A program made the translations under genes and the position numbers. Shown one piece after another: positions 20,808-30,419 of a DNA stretch of 64,000 bases. Source of the stretch: Bifidobacterium sp. WK012_4_13 (GTDB taxonomy: Bacteria > Actinomycetota > Actinomycetes > Actinomycetales > Bifidobacteriaceae); contig NZ_CP129683.1 in the NCBI RefSeq assembly GCF_041080835.1, positions 1,922,001 to 1,986,000 on the forward strand. Reading direction: 5' to 3'. The notes beneath the pieces are model-generated. The model did not search any database and was not told the DNA's origin. It worked only from the letters and a program-made list of their open reading frames with translations. How positions within the stretch are numbered: position 1 is the stretch's first letter; the number at the start of each line of letters is the position of its first letter.

Positions 20808-21899
20808 ATGAGCGCGCTGCTTTGGATTCCCTATGTGCTGATTGCCATATGGATGTGTCTGTGGTTCGTCCCCTATTCGGTGAATGGGAACAGACCTTTG
20901 CCCGAATGCATGGCGCTGATTCCTCTGCTGACTTTCCCCACCGTGCTGCTGATGGCTTGCTCCGCGATAGCAGGGCAATGGTGGCAAGTGGGATTTGCGG
21001 CGTCGCAGCTTGCGGTGCAGGCCTTATGGTTCGTTTCGACCCTGGTCGACATACCGCGCGGCGCCTTGCACATACTCGGGCTTCCGGAACGCCGAAGGCG
21101 TGCCGCTGACGCCCCAATGCCTGCAGAGTCTTCGGCATCGCCCCGGAATCTGCGTTGGAGTCTGATGACGTTGAACTGTCGTTTCGGCCGCGCCGATGCG
21201 AATGATGTGGTGGGGCAGATTCAGCGGCGGCATGTCGACGTGCTTGCCTTGCAAGAGGTCACTCCAGAGCTGCTGCAGCGTCTGGATGATGCCGGAATAG
21301 GTCTGGAACTGCCTTATCGCTCGCTAGGGAAGGCCTCCGACGATGACAATGGGGGCACCAACGCCATCCTGTCTCGTGTCAAGCCTGCTGAATCCAGCAG
21401 CTCCTCCATCGACATCCTTGCGGCAGGCATACCCTCCCTCTCTCTGGACATTCAGGGCAGACGAGTCAGATTCGTATCCGCGCATCCGAAGTCTCCAGGT
21501 CGTGGCGGACGATTCTGGCAGATAGGAATCGAACGACTCGCGGGGTTCTCGAAAAGAATCATCTCGACGCACGAGGCCCCAAGCTCCCATGAGCCGGGGG
21601 GTCTGCCATCATATGCGCCTCTTCCTCAGGAGACGGTCGTCATGGGCGACCTGAATTCCAGCCTGTATCATTCGGTGTTCCGCCATCTGCTCACGGGCTC
21701 GGGCCTCTCCGACGCCGCCTTCGAGATGAAGGCGGGCGTGCACCCAAGTTTTCCGGCTTCCTGGACATACGTTCCATCCATGCTGGAAATCGACCATATA
21801 TTGATGACCGAAGGCCTGATTCCGCTTTCGATATCCACGGCAATCATTGCGGGCAGCGATCACAGGGCTCTGTGCTCTGAGATCTCGATGTCTGCCTGA
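20808..21899 (+). CDS. Membrane endonuclease/exonuclease/phosphatase-family protein
   Basis: Three hydrophobic segments in the first 85 residues are followed by an EEP domain: LMTLNCRFGRAD, ALQEVTPE, a VSAHPKSPGRGG segment, GDLNSS and the C-terminal DHILMTEGL...GSDHRAL. These provide the metal-binding Asn/Glu/Asp and catalytic His pattern. It probably hydrolyses a phosphodiester (nucleic acid or lipid head group) on the outer membrane face; the substrate is unknown. ATG 20808 is chosen because earlier codons lie inside ffh in another frame. It closely follows ffh and may share its transcript. Confidence 0.82.
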   Translation: MSALLWIPYVLIAIWMCLWFVPYSVNGNRPLPECMALIPLLTFPTVLLMACSAIAGQWWQVGFAASQLAVQALWFVSTLVDIPRGALHILGLPERRRRAADAPMPAESSASPRNLRWSLMTLNCRFGRADANDVVGQIQRRHVDVLALQEVTPELLQRLDDAGIGLELPYRSLGKASDDDNGGTNAILSRVKPAESSSSSIDILAAGIPSLSLDIQGRRVRFVSAHPKSPGRGGRFWQIGIERLAGFSKRIISTHEAPSSHEPGGLPSYAPLPQETVVMGDLNSSLYHSVFRHLLTGSGLSDAAFEMKAGVHPSFPASWTYVPSMLEIDHILMTEGLIPLSISTAIIAGSDHRALCSEISMSA

Positions 21900-22065
21900 A
21901 ATCTCTCCATAGCCGCAAGGCAAAGCCCGGCAGTTCCGTAAAATCTGAACGAACTGTATTCTGTGTATTATATTGTGTGTATGATTATTAACACTATGTC
22001 TATGTTATGTCTACGCACGATTTCATAGACGGTCTACAAGATTGATTATCAGAAAGAGCGGAACC

Positions 22066-25000
22066 ATGGGAAAACATGTTCGTTTTGAAGGAAAGCGAGG
22101 GAGCTGCAATCTCGTCAAATACCTAGCGATGCTGGTATCTATCGTGATGCTGTTCAGCTTCGTCTCGACGAATGCAAGCGCCGACAGCTCAGTGGACGAA
22201 GAATTGGAGACTCAGCTTATCGCCGTGTGTTCCGACACCGTCGCCGATGGGGTCGAAGACGAATTCTGCGAAGGGTTGGTCGAAGCGGTTCTTGACTCGT
22301 CAGGCACGTTCGAAGATGGTGAGGCAGCCACACTTGTCGAGAATCTCTCTTCTCCCATCAACGGCTACCTCGACACGGTGATTGCCAAGGTCACGGCAAA
22401 ACAGCTCACCGTCGACGGCATCCAAGCCGACATCAGGAAGGAGTTCGCTCCCATTCTTGCCAAGGCGGTCGCCGATGCGAAGCAGATTGCATACGACGTC
22501 ACCTACGATTACGGATACACGAAGCATTTTGTCCAAGAACCAGTTGATTCCCAAGGCCAGACGCATACCGATGCCTATTGGGCCGCGTATGACACTGAAT
22601 ACACCACGGCACTTGAAGAGGAGCAGGACGAGGTCAGTTACGACGAGGCTGTCGAAGCTCAGGAAGAAGCGCAGTCGGCACTTGAAGAGGCTGAGGAAAC
22701 GCTCGAAACATATCAGGCCTTGGATGATGAAGATGGACTCATTGACGATGTCGTCGCCGGTGAGGATTCATACACAGAAGGCACCTTCAAGGATGAGGCT
22801 CTCGATGACGCCATGACCGCTTTGCAAAGTGCCTATGATGACTATGCCTCAAAGGATGGAGCCAGCACCGAGGCGAAGGCGGCTCTTGATGCGGCTGAAA
22901 CACAGCTTGCGGACGCGATCCAGGCGTTGACTGACCAGGGCCATAACGAACAATGGTGCACTGGCGAAGGATCTTCCGATACCTTGTGCACGGGCGACAC
23001 CGGCTACAACAAGTCACTTGAGAAGAAGAACGCGGCTGAAGGCGTTGTAGCTGACGCAAACAGCGAGCTGACAAGCTCCACCGAGGCATTGAATGTTGCG
23101 AAGGCGACAGCTGTCACAGCTGCACAGGGAGCGAGTGAGCGTGCGGAAGAGACTCGTGACGAAGCCCAGACAGCCCTCAACGAAGCCACCGCAACCGCTG
23201 AAGGCAAGGGCGACGCGGCTAAACAAGCTGCCATAGCCCGGGCCGAGGCAGCAGGAACCACGGCAGAAACCGCACTGCGCAATCAAGCAGTTTCCGATGC
23301 GAATAGCAGAAAAGGCTCCATCGGCGAGGCGGTCACAGCCGGAATGAACGCACTCCTTGAGGCATTCGTCACGAAGGCTGCGGCTGCGCAGCAGAGTGTC
23401 GAAGATCTGATTGACACTGCTGCAGGGGAAGAGGCAGATACCGCCGAAAGTGCTTTGGAAGAGATCCAGACCGATCTTGAATCGATCAAGACCGAACTTG
23501 AATCGATCAAGGATAACGTAAGTGGCGGGATAGCATCGGCGAAGAAGCGTTACCAGGCACTCTACAAGCGTCTTCTGGACCTCAACACCAAGGCTCAGCA
23601 GATCGCTCCCGAAGGCATCACTACCCTTGCCAGCAAGCTTCCCACCAAGGTCGATGACGCGATAGCCAGTCTGGATGCTCTCGATGGTGAGATTGAAGCT
23701 GTTCTCGAAACCATTGAAGATGGCTTCGCCGGGAATCTGTCTGAGGCTCTCTGGGCTCTGGCGCTCAACAATGATGAAGCCGCATCCAACAATGGTTGCG
23801 TGTCAATGCAGCATGTGATTGCAGCGGCTCTTGAAGGAATCGAAACCAGTGAGAATTCGAACGATGATCTGTCGGTCGAAGAGAAGCTGACGAACGCCTC
23901 CGCAGCCATTCTCAATGAGTTCGATGCCAGGCTCAAGGCTGGCTGCAAGGTCATCCTCAACGACGGCGTGCAGGTCTGGGCGAATGAAATCCCCGTGGCC
24001 GAATCACACACCTATGACGGTGAAGTCGTCAGTGATGTTGTCGGCGACATCACGTTGCAGGTCATCGAACAGGGTCATGTGACGACGGTTGATGGCGAGC
24101 AATACACCCTTGCCTATGCCGCAGTCAAGGGCACTGCTTCCAACACCTCAAACTGCCCCGCACAGGAAACATGGGTAGGCAGTGAGTCTGAACTCGCATT
24201 GAAGAACGCTGGAATCTACAACATCTGCATCCGCGCCACATATGATGCGACTGCGTATTACACCCAGGTGAAATATACGATCAAGCAGAAGGACATCTCG
24301 GTGCGTGCCAACGCAGCGACATCCGAATACGGGGAGGAGCTTCCAGGATTCAGCTATGCAGTGAGTGGAGAAACCCTACTTATCGAAGGCGACTCGCTCA
24401 CCGGTTCGCTGACCGTCGGTACCGCCACAAATGTCGGTGCTCATGCGATCACGCAGAACAAAGATGACCTGATCAGGGATTCCAGCGGCAACGACAACTA
24501 TAAGATCACCTTCACTTCGGGAACCTTGACGATAACCCCGCGGGAGATCGTGGTGTGCGCCGCGGATACATCCAAGACCTTCGGAGACAAGGATGTGTTC
24601 TCCTATGAGGTCGGAAGATACCTTGAGGACGATGACAACGACGACTGCGACGCAGAAGGCGGACTTGTCGGATCGGACACCCTAAAGGGCGTGACGTACG
24701 ACCGTGACGCAGGCGAGAACGCGAACCAGGATTATACGGTCCGTGTGCTTGTCGACGTTGAAAGCAATCCGAATTACGACGTCAAGGTCAATGTTGACGG
24801 CAAGCTGACCATCAACCGCCGACCATTGACCATCGACGTGGATAAGAAAGCGATCACCTACGGCGACGCCAATCCCAAGCTGACCTACACCTTCGGTGAC
24901 AAGACCGCTCCTGTCGACGACAAGGCATTGACCATCGCGCTCGCCGTGAACACCGGCGACTCGACGTACGCGCCAGTCGGTACCTATGACATCACCGCCA

Positions 25001-26253
25001 CGGTGACCGGCAAGGACGTCGATAACTACACCATCACGAAGCATGAGAACGTGCTTCAGGTGAAGCAGCGTGCGATAGCCATCAAGGCATCGGACACGGG
25101 CAAGGTTTATGGCTATTCCGATCCAGGCTCGCTGCAATATGCGGTCAGTTCCAAGATCGGTCTTGTCGAAGGCGATAAGCTCAATGGCATTTCGGTCATC
25201 CGAGATGACGGAGAGAACGCAGGCACCTATGCGCTGCGCTTCGCCGAGGCCGAGTCGGAAATCAGCGCGGCGAACCCCAACTATGCGCTGACATTCGAAA
25301 ACGGCATCTTCACCATCAAGCCGCGCCCGCTGACCATAACCCCGAAGTCGCTTTCCAAGACCTTCGGCGCAAAGGATCCAGCATCATTCCCCTATGTGAT
25401 AAGCGCGGGAACCGTGTTTGGCAACGATGATCCGGGCATCGTGGTCATTCGTGAAGCTGGCGAGAATGTTGGCACCTACAAGTATCTCGTTGATGCAGCA
25501 AAGACAAATAAGAATTATGCGATTTCGGTATCGAAGTCTGCCACATTCAAGATTGTCAACAATGCTGCCATGGACGAGGTGGTCGACATCATCAACGATC
25601 TTCCTGACACGATCAAGACCCCTGCCGATGCAGAGAAGGTTCTTGAGGCCACCAAGGCTCTTGAATCGCTCACTGATGCTGAGCGTGCCCAGATTCTCGC
25701 CAAGATCAAAGAGAAGCTGGCCGCTTTGCAGAAGCAGGCGCAGCAGGTCAATCAGTCAGACAGCAAGGGCAACACCGTCGAATCGAAGCCTGCCCTGCCT
25801 TGGTACGTTCGTCTGGTGGTCGAACCGGAGAATACGGCAGACCACACCCAGCGCTTTGCAAGATTCATCGACGGCAATACGAAGCTCGAGGCCGTGTTTG
25901 ACATTCATCTGGTGGACTCAAGGAATGGCAAGGAATTCGAACTGGCCAAGGGTCAGGCGGTAACGGTGACGATCGACGATGAAAGACTGTCAAGGCTTTC
26001 TGGCGGCAAGGTCATCCACGAGATAGCTGCAGACAGCTTCGAAGAGGTCGAATCTGCCTTTGACGCGCAGTCAAAGACGGTGAGCTTCAAGACGTCATCG
26101 TTCAGCTATTTCGCTGTCTTCTCCACAGGTCAGGGTGACGCTCTTGGAAAGACGGGCTCTGCGGCGCTCCCGGTTGCCATCATCGCAGTCGCTTTGACTC
26201 TGTGCGGCGTGGGAGCTCTCCTGTCAAGGAAGTTCGGAATCCTCAAAAGGTGA
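22066..26253 (+). CDS. Giant cell-wall surface protein with MBG-type repeats and LGKTG anchor
   Basis: The 1395-residue product has a signal peptide (residues 1 to about 41, cut after NASA), a long Ala/Glu-rich coiled-coil region (about 180-570) containing a repeated TDLESIK / TELESIK segment, then a stretch of about 440 residues with five beta-rich MBG-like repeats (markers YGDANPKLTY, YGYSDPGSLQY, FGAKDPASFPY, each ending GTLTITPR-like). A short helical module (LTDAERAQI) and a terminal beta domain (SFSYFAVF) follow, then LGKTG, a hydrophobic segment and a basic tail. This is the layout of a sortase substrate with a non-LPXTG motif. It is probably an adhesin; the ligand is unknown. It is paralogous to the next gene. 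Confidence 0.85.
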   Translation: MGKHVRFEGKRGSCNLVKYLAMLVSIVMLFSFVSTNASADSSVDEELETQLIAVCSDTVADGVEDEFCEGLVEAVLDSSGTFEDGEAATLVENLSSPINGYLDTVIAKVTAKQLTVDGIQADIRKEFAPILAKAVADAKQIAYDVTYDYGYTKHFVQEPVDSQGQTHTDAYWAAYDTEYTTALEEEQDEVSYDEAVEAQEEAQSALEEAEETLETYQALDDEDGLIDDVVAGEDSYTEGTFKDEALDDAMTALQSAYDDYASKDGASTEAKAALDAAETQLADAIQALTDQGHNEQWCTGEGSSDTLCTGDTGYNKSLEKKNAAEGVVADANSELTSSTEALNVAKATAVTAAQGASERAEETRDEAQTALNEATATAEGKGDAAKQAAIARAEAAGTTAETALRNQAVSDANSRKGSIGEAVTAGMNALLEAFVTKAAAAQQSVEDLIDTAAGEEADTAESALEEIQTDLESIKTELESIKDNVSGGIASAKKRYQALYKRLLDLNTKAQQIAPEGITTLASKLPTKVDDAIASLDALDGEIEAVLETIEDGFAGNLSEALWALALNNDEAASNNGCVSMQHVIAAALEGIETSENSNDDLSVEEKLTNASAAILNEFDARLKAGCKVILNDGVQVWANEIPVAESHTYDGEVVSDVVGDITLQVIEQGHVTTVDGEQYTLAYAAVKGTASNTSNCPAQETWVGSESELALKNAGIYNICIRATYDATAYYTQVKYTIKQKDISVRANAATSEYGEELPGFSYAVSGETLLIEGDSLTGSLTVGTATNVGAHAITQNKDDLIRDSSGNDNYKITFTSGTLTITPREIVVCAADTSKTFGDKDVFSYEVGRYLEDDDNDDCDAEGGLVGSDTLKGVTYDRDAGENANQDYTVRVLVDVESNPNYDVKVNVDGKLTINRRPLTIDVDKKAITYGDANPKLTYTFGDKTAPVDDKALTIALAVNTGDSTYAPVGTYDITATVTGKDVDNYTITKHENVLQVKQRAIAIKASDTGKVYGYSDPGSLQYAVSSKIGLVEGDKLNGISVIRDDGENAGTYALRFAEAESEISAANPNYALTFENGIFTIKPRPLTITPKSLSKTFGAKDPASFPYVISAGTVFGNDDPGIVVIREAGENVGTYKYLVDAAKTNKNYAISVSKSATFKIVNNAAMDEVVDIINDLPDTIKTPADAEKVLEATKALESLTDAERAQILAKIKEKLAALQKQAQQVNQSDSKGNTVESKPALPWYVRLVVEPENTADHTQRFARFIDGNTKLEAVFDIHLVDSRNGKEFELAKGQAVTVTIDDERLSRLSGGKVIHEIAADSFEEVESAFDAQSKTVSFKTSSFSYFAVFSTGQGDALGKTGSAALPVAIIAVALTLCGVGALLSRKFGILKR

Positions 26254-26517
26254 ATCGATGCGATGACGATCAATCTGCATTGAGATTCATGTGAGATGAA
26301 CAATGGTGCTCTGGCTTGCCAGAGCATCATTTGCATGTCTGCAGCTGATGATGGTCATAGTGGGAATTGGGGTCATGGCGGCAGCAACCGCTTTAGCTGC
26401 TCGCATAACGATACACTCTGTCTGAAATTTCCTTGTAAGTTCAATACTGTCTGTTTAACAACATTCAGCATGTCCAATTTGTTGACATGGAAACCTAACG
26501 AAGGAAACCATTCAGGA
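26254..26517 (+). promoter_or_regulatory. Spacer between the two surface-protein genes
   Basis: About 260 bp, richer in A/T than the genes around it. No hairpin terminator with a T-run was seen. It holds a possible minus-10-like A/T tract near 26430-26480, but no promoter can be assigned with confidence. The in-frame upstream extension of the second gene (from 26296) lacks a signal peptide start and is not considered coding. Confidence 0.35.
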
Positions 26518-29500
26518 ATGAGAATGAATCAGAAAAATCAGGATGTGCCGGTATGGAAGAGAGGGAGACGCAATCCCGTTCAATACATGGCATTATTCGT
26601 CTCGATTGCAATGTTCTTTGGCTGCTTCGCGATGAATCCCAGTGCGTATGCGGCTCCTATCGATGATGCGAAGGAAGCGCTGAGGGCCGAACTGATCGCT
26701 CAATGCAAGTCGAGCATCGCGTTTGATGATCCGTCAATTGCCGAATCTGTCTGCACACAGATTGTAGAGACCTCACTGGATTCGCTATCAAGGTTGGATG
26801 AGGCAAGCGCCAAGCAGCTCGTCAAGGAACTGGCGCAGACAGTGGGAAGCTATCTCAACGATATCGTCAGCAAAGTCGTTTCAGGCGATGTGGCCCTTGA
26901 CGATGTGGACGATGAAGTCAAGCAGTCCATCAGTTCCCTTATCGACCAGGTAGGGGAGCGAGTTGGCAATATCGCGTACGATGCTGCTTTCGACTCGCTT
27001 TATGCAAGTCGCATGGTGAGTGCACGAACAGATTCACATGGAGCTGAGCACACCGACGCGTATTGGACAGCGTATGACGATGCCTATGACGATTTGCTCG
27101 CAGGATTTGAAAGTGACGAGGGTCTGGCAGCCGCCGAACAGGCGCTTTCAACTGCGCAGACGGCATTGACGGCCGCAACGGCGACGCTTGCAATCTATCA
27201 GACTGTGGTCGGTCCAGAAGGATTGATCTCTGGTATTGCAAACGGCTCGGCAGTGTATTCCAATGGGCAGATTGCCGATGCCGGTTTGAATGCAGCGCTC
27301 AAGGCACTGCAGGCCACCAAGAACGATTTGGCCAACTTTGACAACAACAAGGTTGCTGCTCAGCAGGCGGTGACCGATGCTCAGCAAGCGTTTGATAGTG
27401 CCAAGACGGCGCAGACTCAGGCAGAACAAGCCGTTACTGACAAGGGCTGGACGCTTGCATCATGTGCTTTGTTCGTCGGAGCGAACCGTAATGCGGTCGA
27501 ATGCAAGAATTATCGCAATGCAGTATCTTCGACGGCGACTGCGACGGCGACTTTGGGTGCTAGGCAAGCAACGTTGGCGACCTATTCCGATACCGCACGC
27601 GATATCAAGCAGGGCGCCTTTGACCTTGCAGTCGGCGCTGCACAAGGCGTCGCACAGACTGCGGTCAACGAGGCTCAGAACGCCCTCGGCGCTCCTTCGT
27701 CTGGTGGAAGTCCGGCAACAGGACTGTACGAGGCTCTGGAAGATGCCCAGGCCGTTGTGAACGATAAGAAATCGACAGCAGAGCAGAAGGCGGTCGCCGC
27801 TGCCGAGTTGCTAGGTGAAGCTGCAGAAGCGTTGTTGAAGGCATCGGCCGTTGCTGCTGCGACGGGAGCTAAGTCGGTAGTGTCGAGCGCAGTGAAAAGC
27901 GTGCTGAACGGCGCTGCTCAAACCATATATGACGAGGTCGAAAAGATTGCTGCACAGATCTCCACTGCAATAGACACTGCAGTTGATGCCGCGACCACCG
28001 AAGCCCAGAGGCAGCTCACAGCGATCAATGCCGAGGTTGCTCGAATCAAGGCTGAGCTTGAACGTATCGAAGCGCAGGTCAATGCGGGCGCTGATTCAGC
28101 GCGCCAGCAGTATGAGGCCTTGCGCGCTCAATTGCAGGACTTGGTTGAAGAAGCACGTTCCATCATATCCAGCGGAATCTCTGAACTCGATCCTGCTGAT
28201 TTGAACACCATCGAGGACCTGCAGAACGCTGTGGCGAAGTTCCAGAAAGAAGTCAAGTGTGCTCTGGATTATGTGAAAACCGCTGAGTTCAAGGCGGCGT
28301 TGCAGAAGGAGATAAAGGACTTCCTGAACAACGAGCCTTCCACAGCTCAAGGATGCGCAACCATGTCCGCCATCCTCGCCACGCTCATTGACAAGGTAGG
28401 TGCTGCGTCAAGCTCAAGCAACATCGGTCAGACCATTCAACAATCTGTGGTAAAGGCATTGGAAGCGCTGAAAGCGAAGCTTGATGCCACCTGTGCAATA
28501 CTCACGTCGGAAAGCAAGTTGGAGGTATATGCCGACGAGATTCCCGCATCGAATGCGAAGACCTACGATGGACAACCGGCTTCATATGTAGCCACCGGCA
28601 TCACTGTTCAGAGTGTAAAGCACGGTCATGTGCACACCATCTCGGATGGCTACACCCTGAAATATGCGGCTGTGCAGGCAGGCAATGCAACTGAGCCGGC
28701 AGCCGATACGGACTGGGTGGACACCCAGCAGGCTTTGAAACTTGTGAATGCCGGCACCTACACGGTGTTCATACAGGCGGGCTACAAAGGCCAGACTGCC
28801 GTATCGTCAGTGCGCTTCACTATCGGCAAGCGAGTCGTTACTGTAAAGCCCGTCGGTGGCGAAAAGAAATATGGAGAAGCAGATTCCGTTTCTTTCACGT
28901 ATGTGGTGAGTAAGGGAACGGTTGTCGGAGATGATGATTTGGGTATCTCATTCTCTCGCGAAAGCGGCGAGAATGTTGGCAGCTACAAATTCATCGTTGA
29001 CGCGTCTGCTTCCAACAGAAACTATTCGATTGTTGTTTCGGCAACAGCCCGCTTCACCATCACCAACAATGCCGCGATTCAAGCAGTGATTGATGCAATC
29101 AACGCGCTTGCAGAGAATCCGACAAGCATTGACGATGCTGATGCAGTTGCGGAGGCAACGAATATGTATGATGAGCTGACAGATGGCGAGAAAGCGCAAA
29201 TTGAACAGCCGATAATGGACACGCTCGAAAACAGGCAAGACGGCGTTGCAGCCATCAATATGACGACCGACATTGCGCGAGTGGATGTTTCTACAAGTGC
29301 ACTTCCTTGGAATGTGCGTCTTGTTGTGGTTGCAGAAACAGTATCTGTTCATGCTGATCGTTTCTCAGCCTTGAGTCAAGATGGGCGTGAGTTGAAGGGT
29401 GTGTTCGACATTTACTTGAAGGACACGCTCACCGGAGAGAAGTATGAGCTCGATGATGGTCAGTCAGCCACCATTGCGATACGTAACGCAGAATTGGCGG

Positions 29501-29856
29501 CACTGAAAGGTGGAAAGGTAATTCACGAAAAGAGTGATGGTGGTTTTGAAGAGCTGGAATCTGACTTCGACGCAGATAGTGGCTTACTTCATCTCACCAC
29601 GTCATCCTTCAGCTATTTTGCCGTGACTGCCAGTGCTGCAACTGTGGATGATGAACGAACTGAGGGAGCATCTGACAAAGTTGCTGAGAAAGAACACTCA
29701 GTAGCTCCGAAGGCTTCCACTGTTGAAAACAAAGCATCCAAGGTCATGTCGTTAGCCAAGACCGGAGTTGCAACTGCGGTAATACTCTATGCGATTATTG
29801 CTTTCTCGGTTTGTGGCGCATCACTTCTTGCGGCGCAAAAAATGAAAAAAGAGTAG
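26518..29856 (+). CDS. Second giant surface protein, LAKTG anchor
   Basis: A 1112-residue paralogue of the gene upstream. It has a signal peptide ending near PSAYA, the same N-terminal module (AELIAQCKSS... CTQIVETSLDS), the same HTDAYWTAYDDAY segment, an Ala-rich coiled coil, only one clear MBG-like repeat (KKYGEADSVSFTY), the helical LTDGEKAQI module, the same terminal domain (SFSYFAV) and LAKTG followed by a membrane segment and a KMKKE tail. The loss or gain of four MBG repeats separates the pair. LAXTG motifs are known for class E sortases of actinobacteria. ATG 26518 is chosen (alternative 26524) because AAGGAAACC precedes it and the signal peptide follows. Confidence 0.83.
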   Translation: MRMNQKNQDVPVWKRGRRNPVQYMALFVSIAMFFGCFAMNPSAYAAPIDDAKEALRAELIAQCKSSIAFDDPSIAESVCTQIVETSLDSLSRLDEASAKQLVKELAQTVGSYLNDIVSKVVSGDVALDDVDDEVKQSISSLIDQVGERVGNIAYDAAFDSLYASRMVSARTDSHGAEHTDAYWTAYDDAYDDLLAGFESDEGLAAAEQALSTAQTALTAATATLAIYQTVVGPEGLISGIANGSAVYSNGQIADAGLNAALKALQATKNDLANFDNNKVAAQQAVTDAQQAFDSAKTAQTQAEQAVTDKGWTLASCALFVGANRNAVECKNYRNAVSSTATATATLGARQATLATYSDTARDIKQGAFDLAVGAAQGVAQTAVNEAQNALGAPSSGGSPATGLYEALEDAQAVVNDKKSTAEQKAVAAAELLGEAAEALLKASAVAAATGAKSVVSSAVKSVLNGAAQTIYDEVEKIAAQISTAIDTAVDAATTEAQRQLTAINAEVARIKAELERIEAQVNAGADSARQQYEALRAQLQDLVEEARSIISSGISELDPADLNTIEDLQNAVAKFQKEVKCALDYVKTAEFKAALQKEIKDFLNNEPSTAQGCATMSAILATLIDKVGAASSSSNIGQTIQQSVVKALEALKAKLDATCAILTSESKLEVYADEIPASNAKTYDGQPASYVATGITVQSVKHGHVHTISDGYTLKYAAVQAGNATEPAADTDWVDTQQALKLVNAGTYTVFIQAGYKGQTAVSSVRFTIGKRVVTVKPVGGEKKYGEADSVSFTYVVSKGTVVGDDDLGISFSRESGENVGSYKFIVDASASNRNYSIVVSATARFTITNNAAIQAVIDAINALAENPTSIDDADAVAEATNMYDELTDGEKAQIEQPIMDTLENRQDGVAAINMTTDIARVDVSTSALPWNVRLVVVAETVSVHADRFSALSQDGRELKGVFDIYLKDTLTGEKYELDDGQSATIAIRNAELAALKGGKVIHEKSDGGFEELESDFDADSGLLHLTTSSFSYFAVTASAATVDDERTEGASDKVAEKEHSVAPKASTVENKASKVMSLAKTGVATAVILYAIIAFSVCGASLLAAQKMKKE

Positions 29857-29914
29857 CGCGCACATTAGTCAAATGAGCTTTGGTGTTGCTCACTTGCCCT
29901 GAATCCATGAAAGC

Positions 29915-29952
29915 CAATCGGGCATCTGGTTGATCGACCAGATGCCCGATTG
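29915..29952. terminator. Long hairpin after the second surface-protein gene
   Basis: A perfect 16-bp stem (29915-29930 with 29937-29952, CAATCGGGCATCTGGT arm) with a 6-nt loop starts 58 bp after the stop codon. No T-run follows, so it may be a terminator of weak form or a 3'-end stabiliser. Confidence 0.6.
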
Positions 29953-30134
29953 CTGATGGAGAACAGGTAGCGAGCGTTCATTGGCACTTGGCATGTCTAA
30001 GTGCGTTCCTTAGGAGCATAGAGCGTTACGTTACAATTGATGAAAGTGAAATAGGAGCGAATTCGATCATCTGCTCATAATCCGTAATGCCCATCATCGT
30101 CATCATGCCGAATGATTGAGAAGAGGAGACTGCT

Positions 30135-30419
30135 ATGGTTCAACACCGCGAAGCCACATTCAGTTACGACCCCATGATCTACGACGTGATGCGTGAAAGC
30201 GCGAACTATCTCAAAGGCACATACAGCCATCTTGCAGATCTTGCAGAAGATCCCAAGATCAAGGCGGCACTCATGGAGACAGTGTGGCAGATTGGACGCG
30301 AAGTAGAGGAAGTCAACGCCTCTGACATGCAAGCTGTAGAGAGCAAAAGCAGGGAATTCACGCAGCGGCTTCAATACATCAGCAACGCAGGCAAGAAATT
30401 GAAAAGGGCAGCGGCGTGA
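30135..30419 (+). CDS. Putative antitoxin of an epsilon/zeta-like module
   Basis: A small (94-residue) mostly helical protein whose sequence is not itself diagnostic. It is called antitoxin because it precedes and overlaps by 4 bp a zeta-type toxin gene, the usual order of such modules. GAGGAG precedes the ATG. It is intact although the toxin reading frame is broken. Confidence 0.6.
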   Translation: MVQHREATFSYDPMIYDVMRESANYLKGTYSHLADLAEDPKIKAALMETVWQIGREVEEVNASDMQAVESKSREFTQRLQYISNAGKKLKRAAA

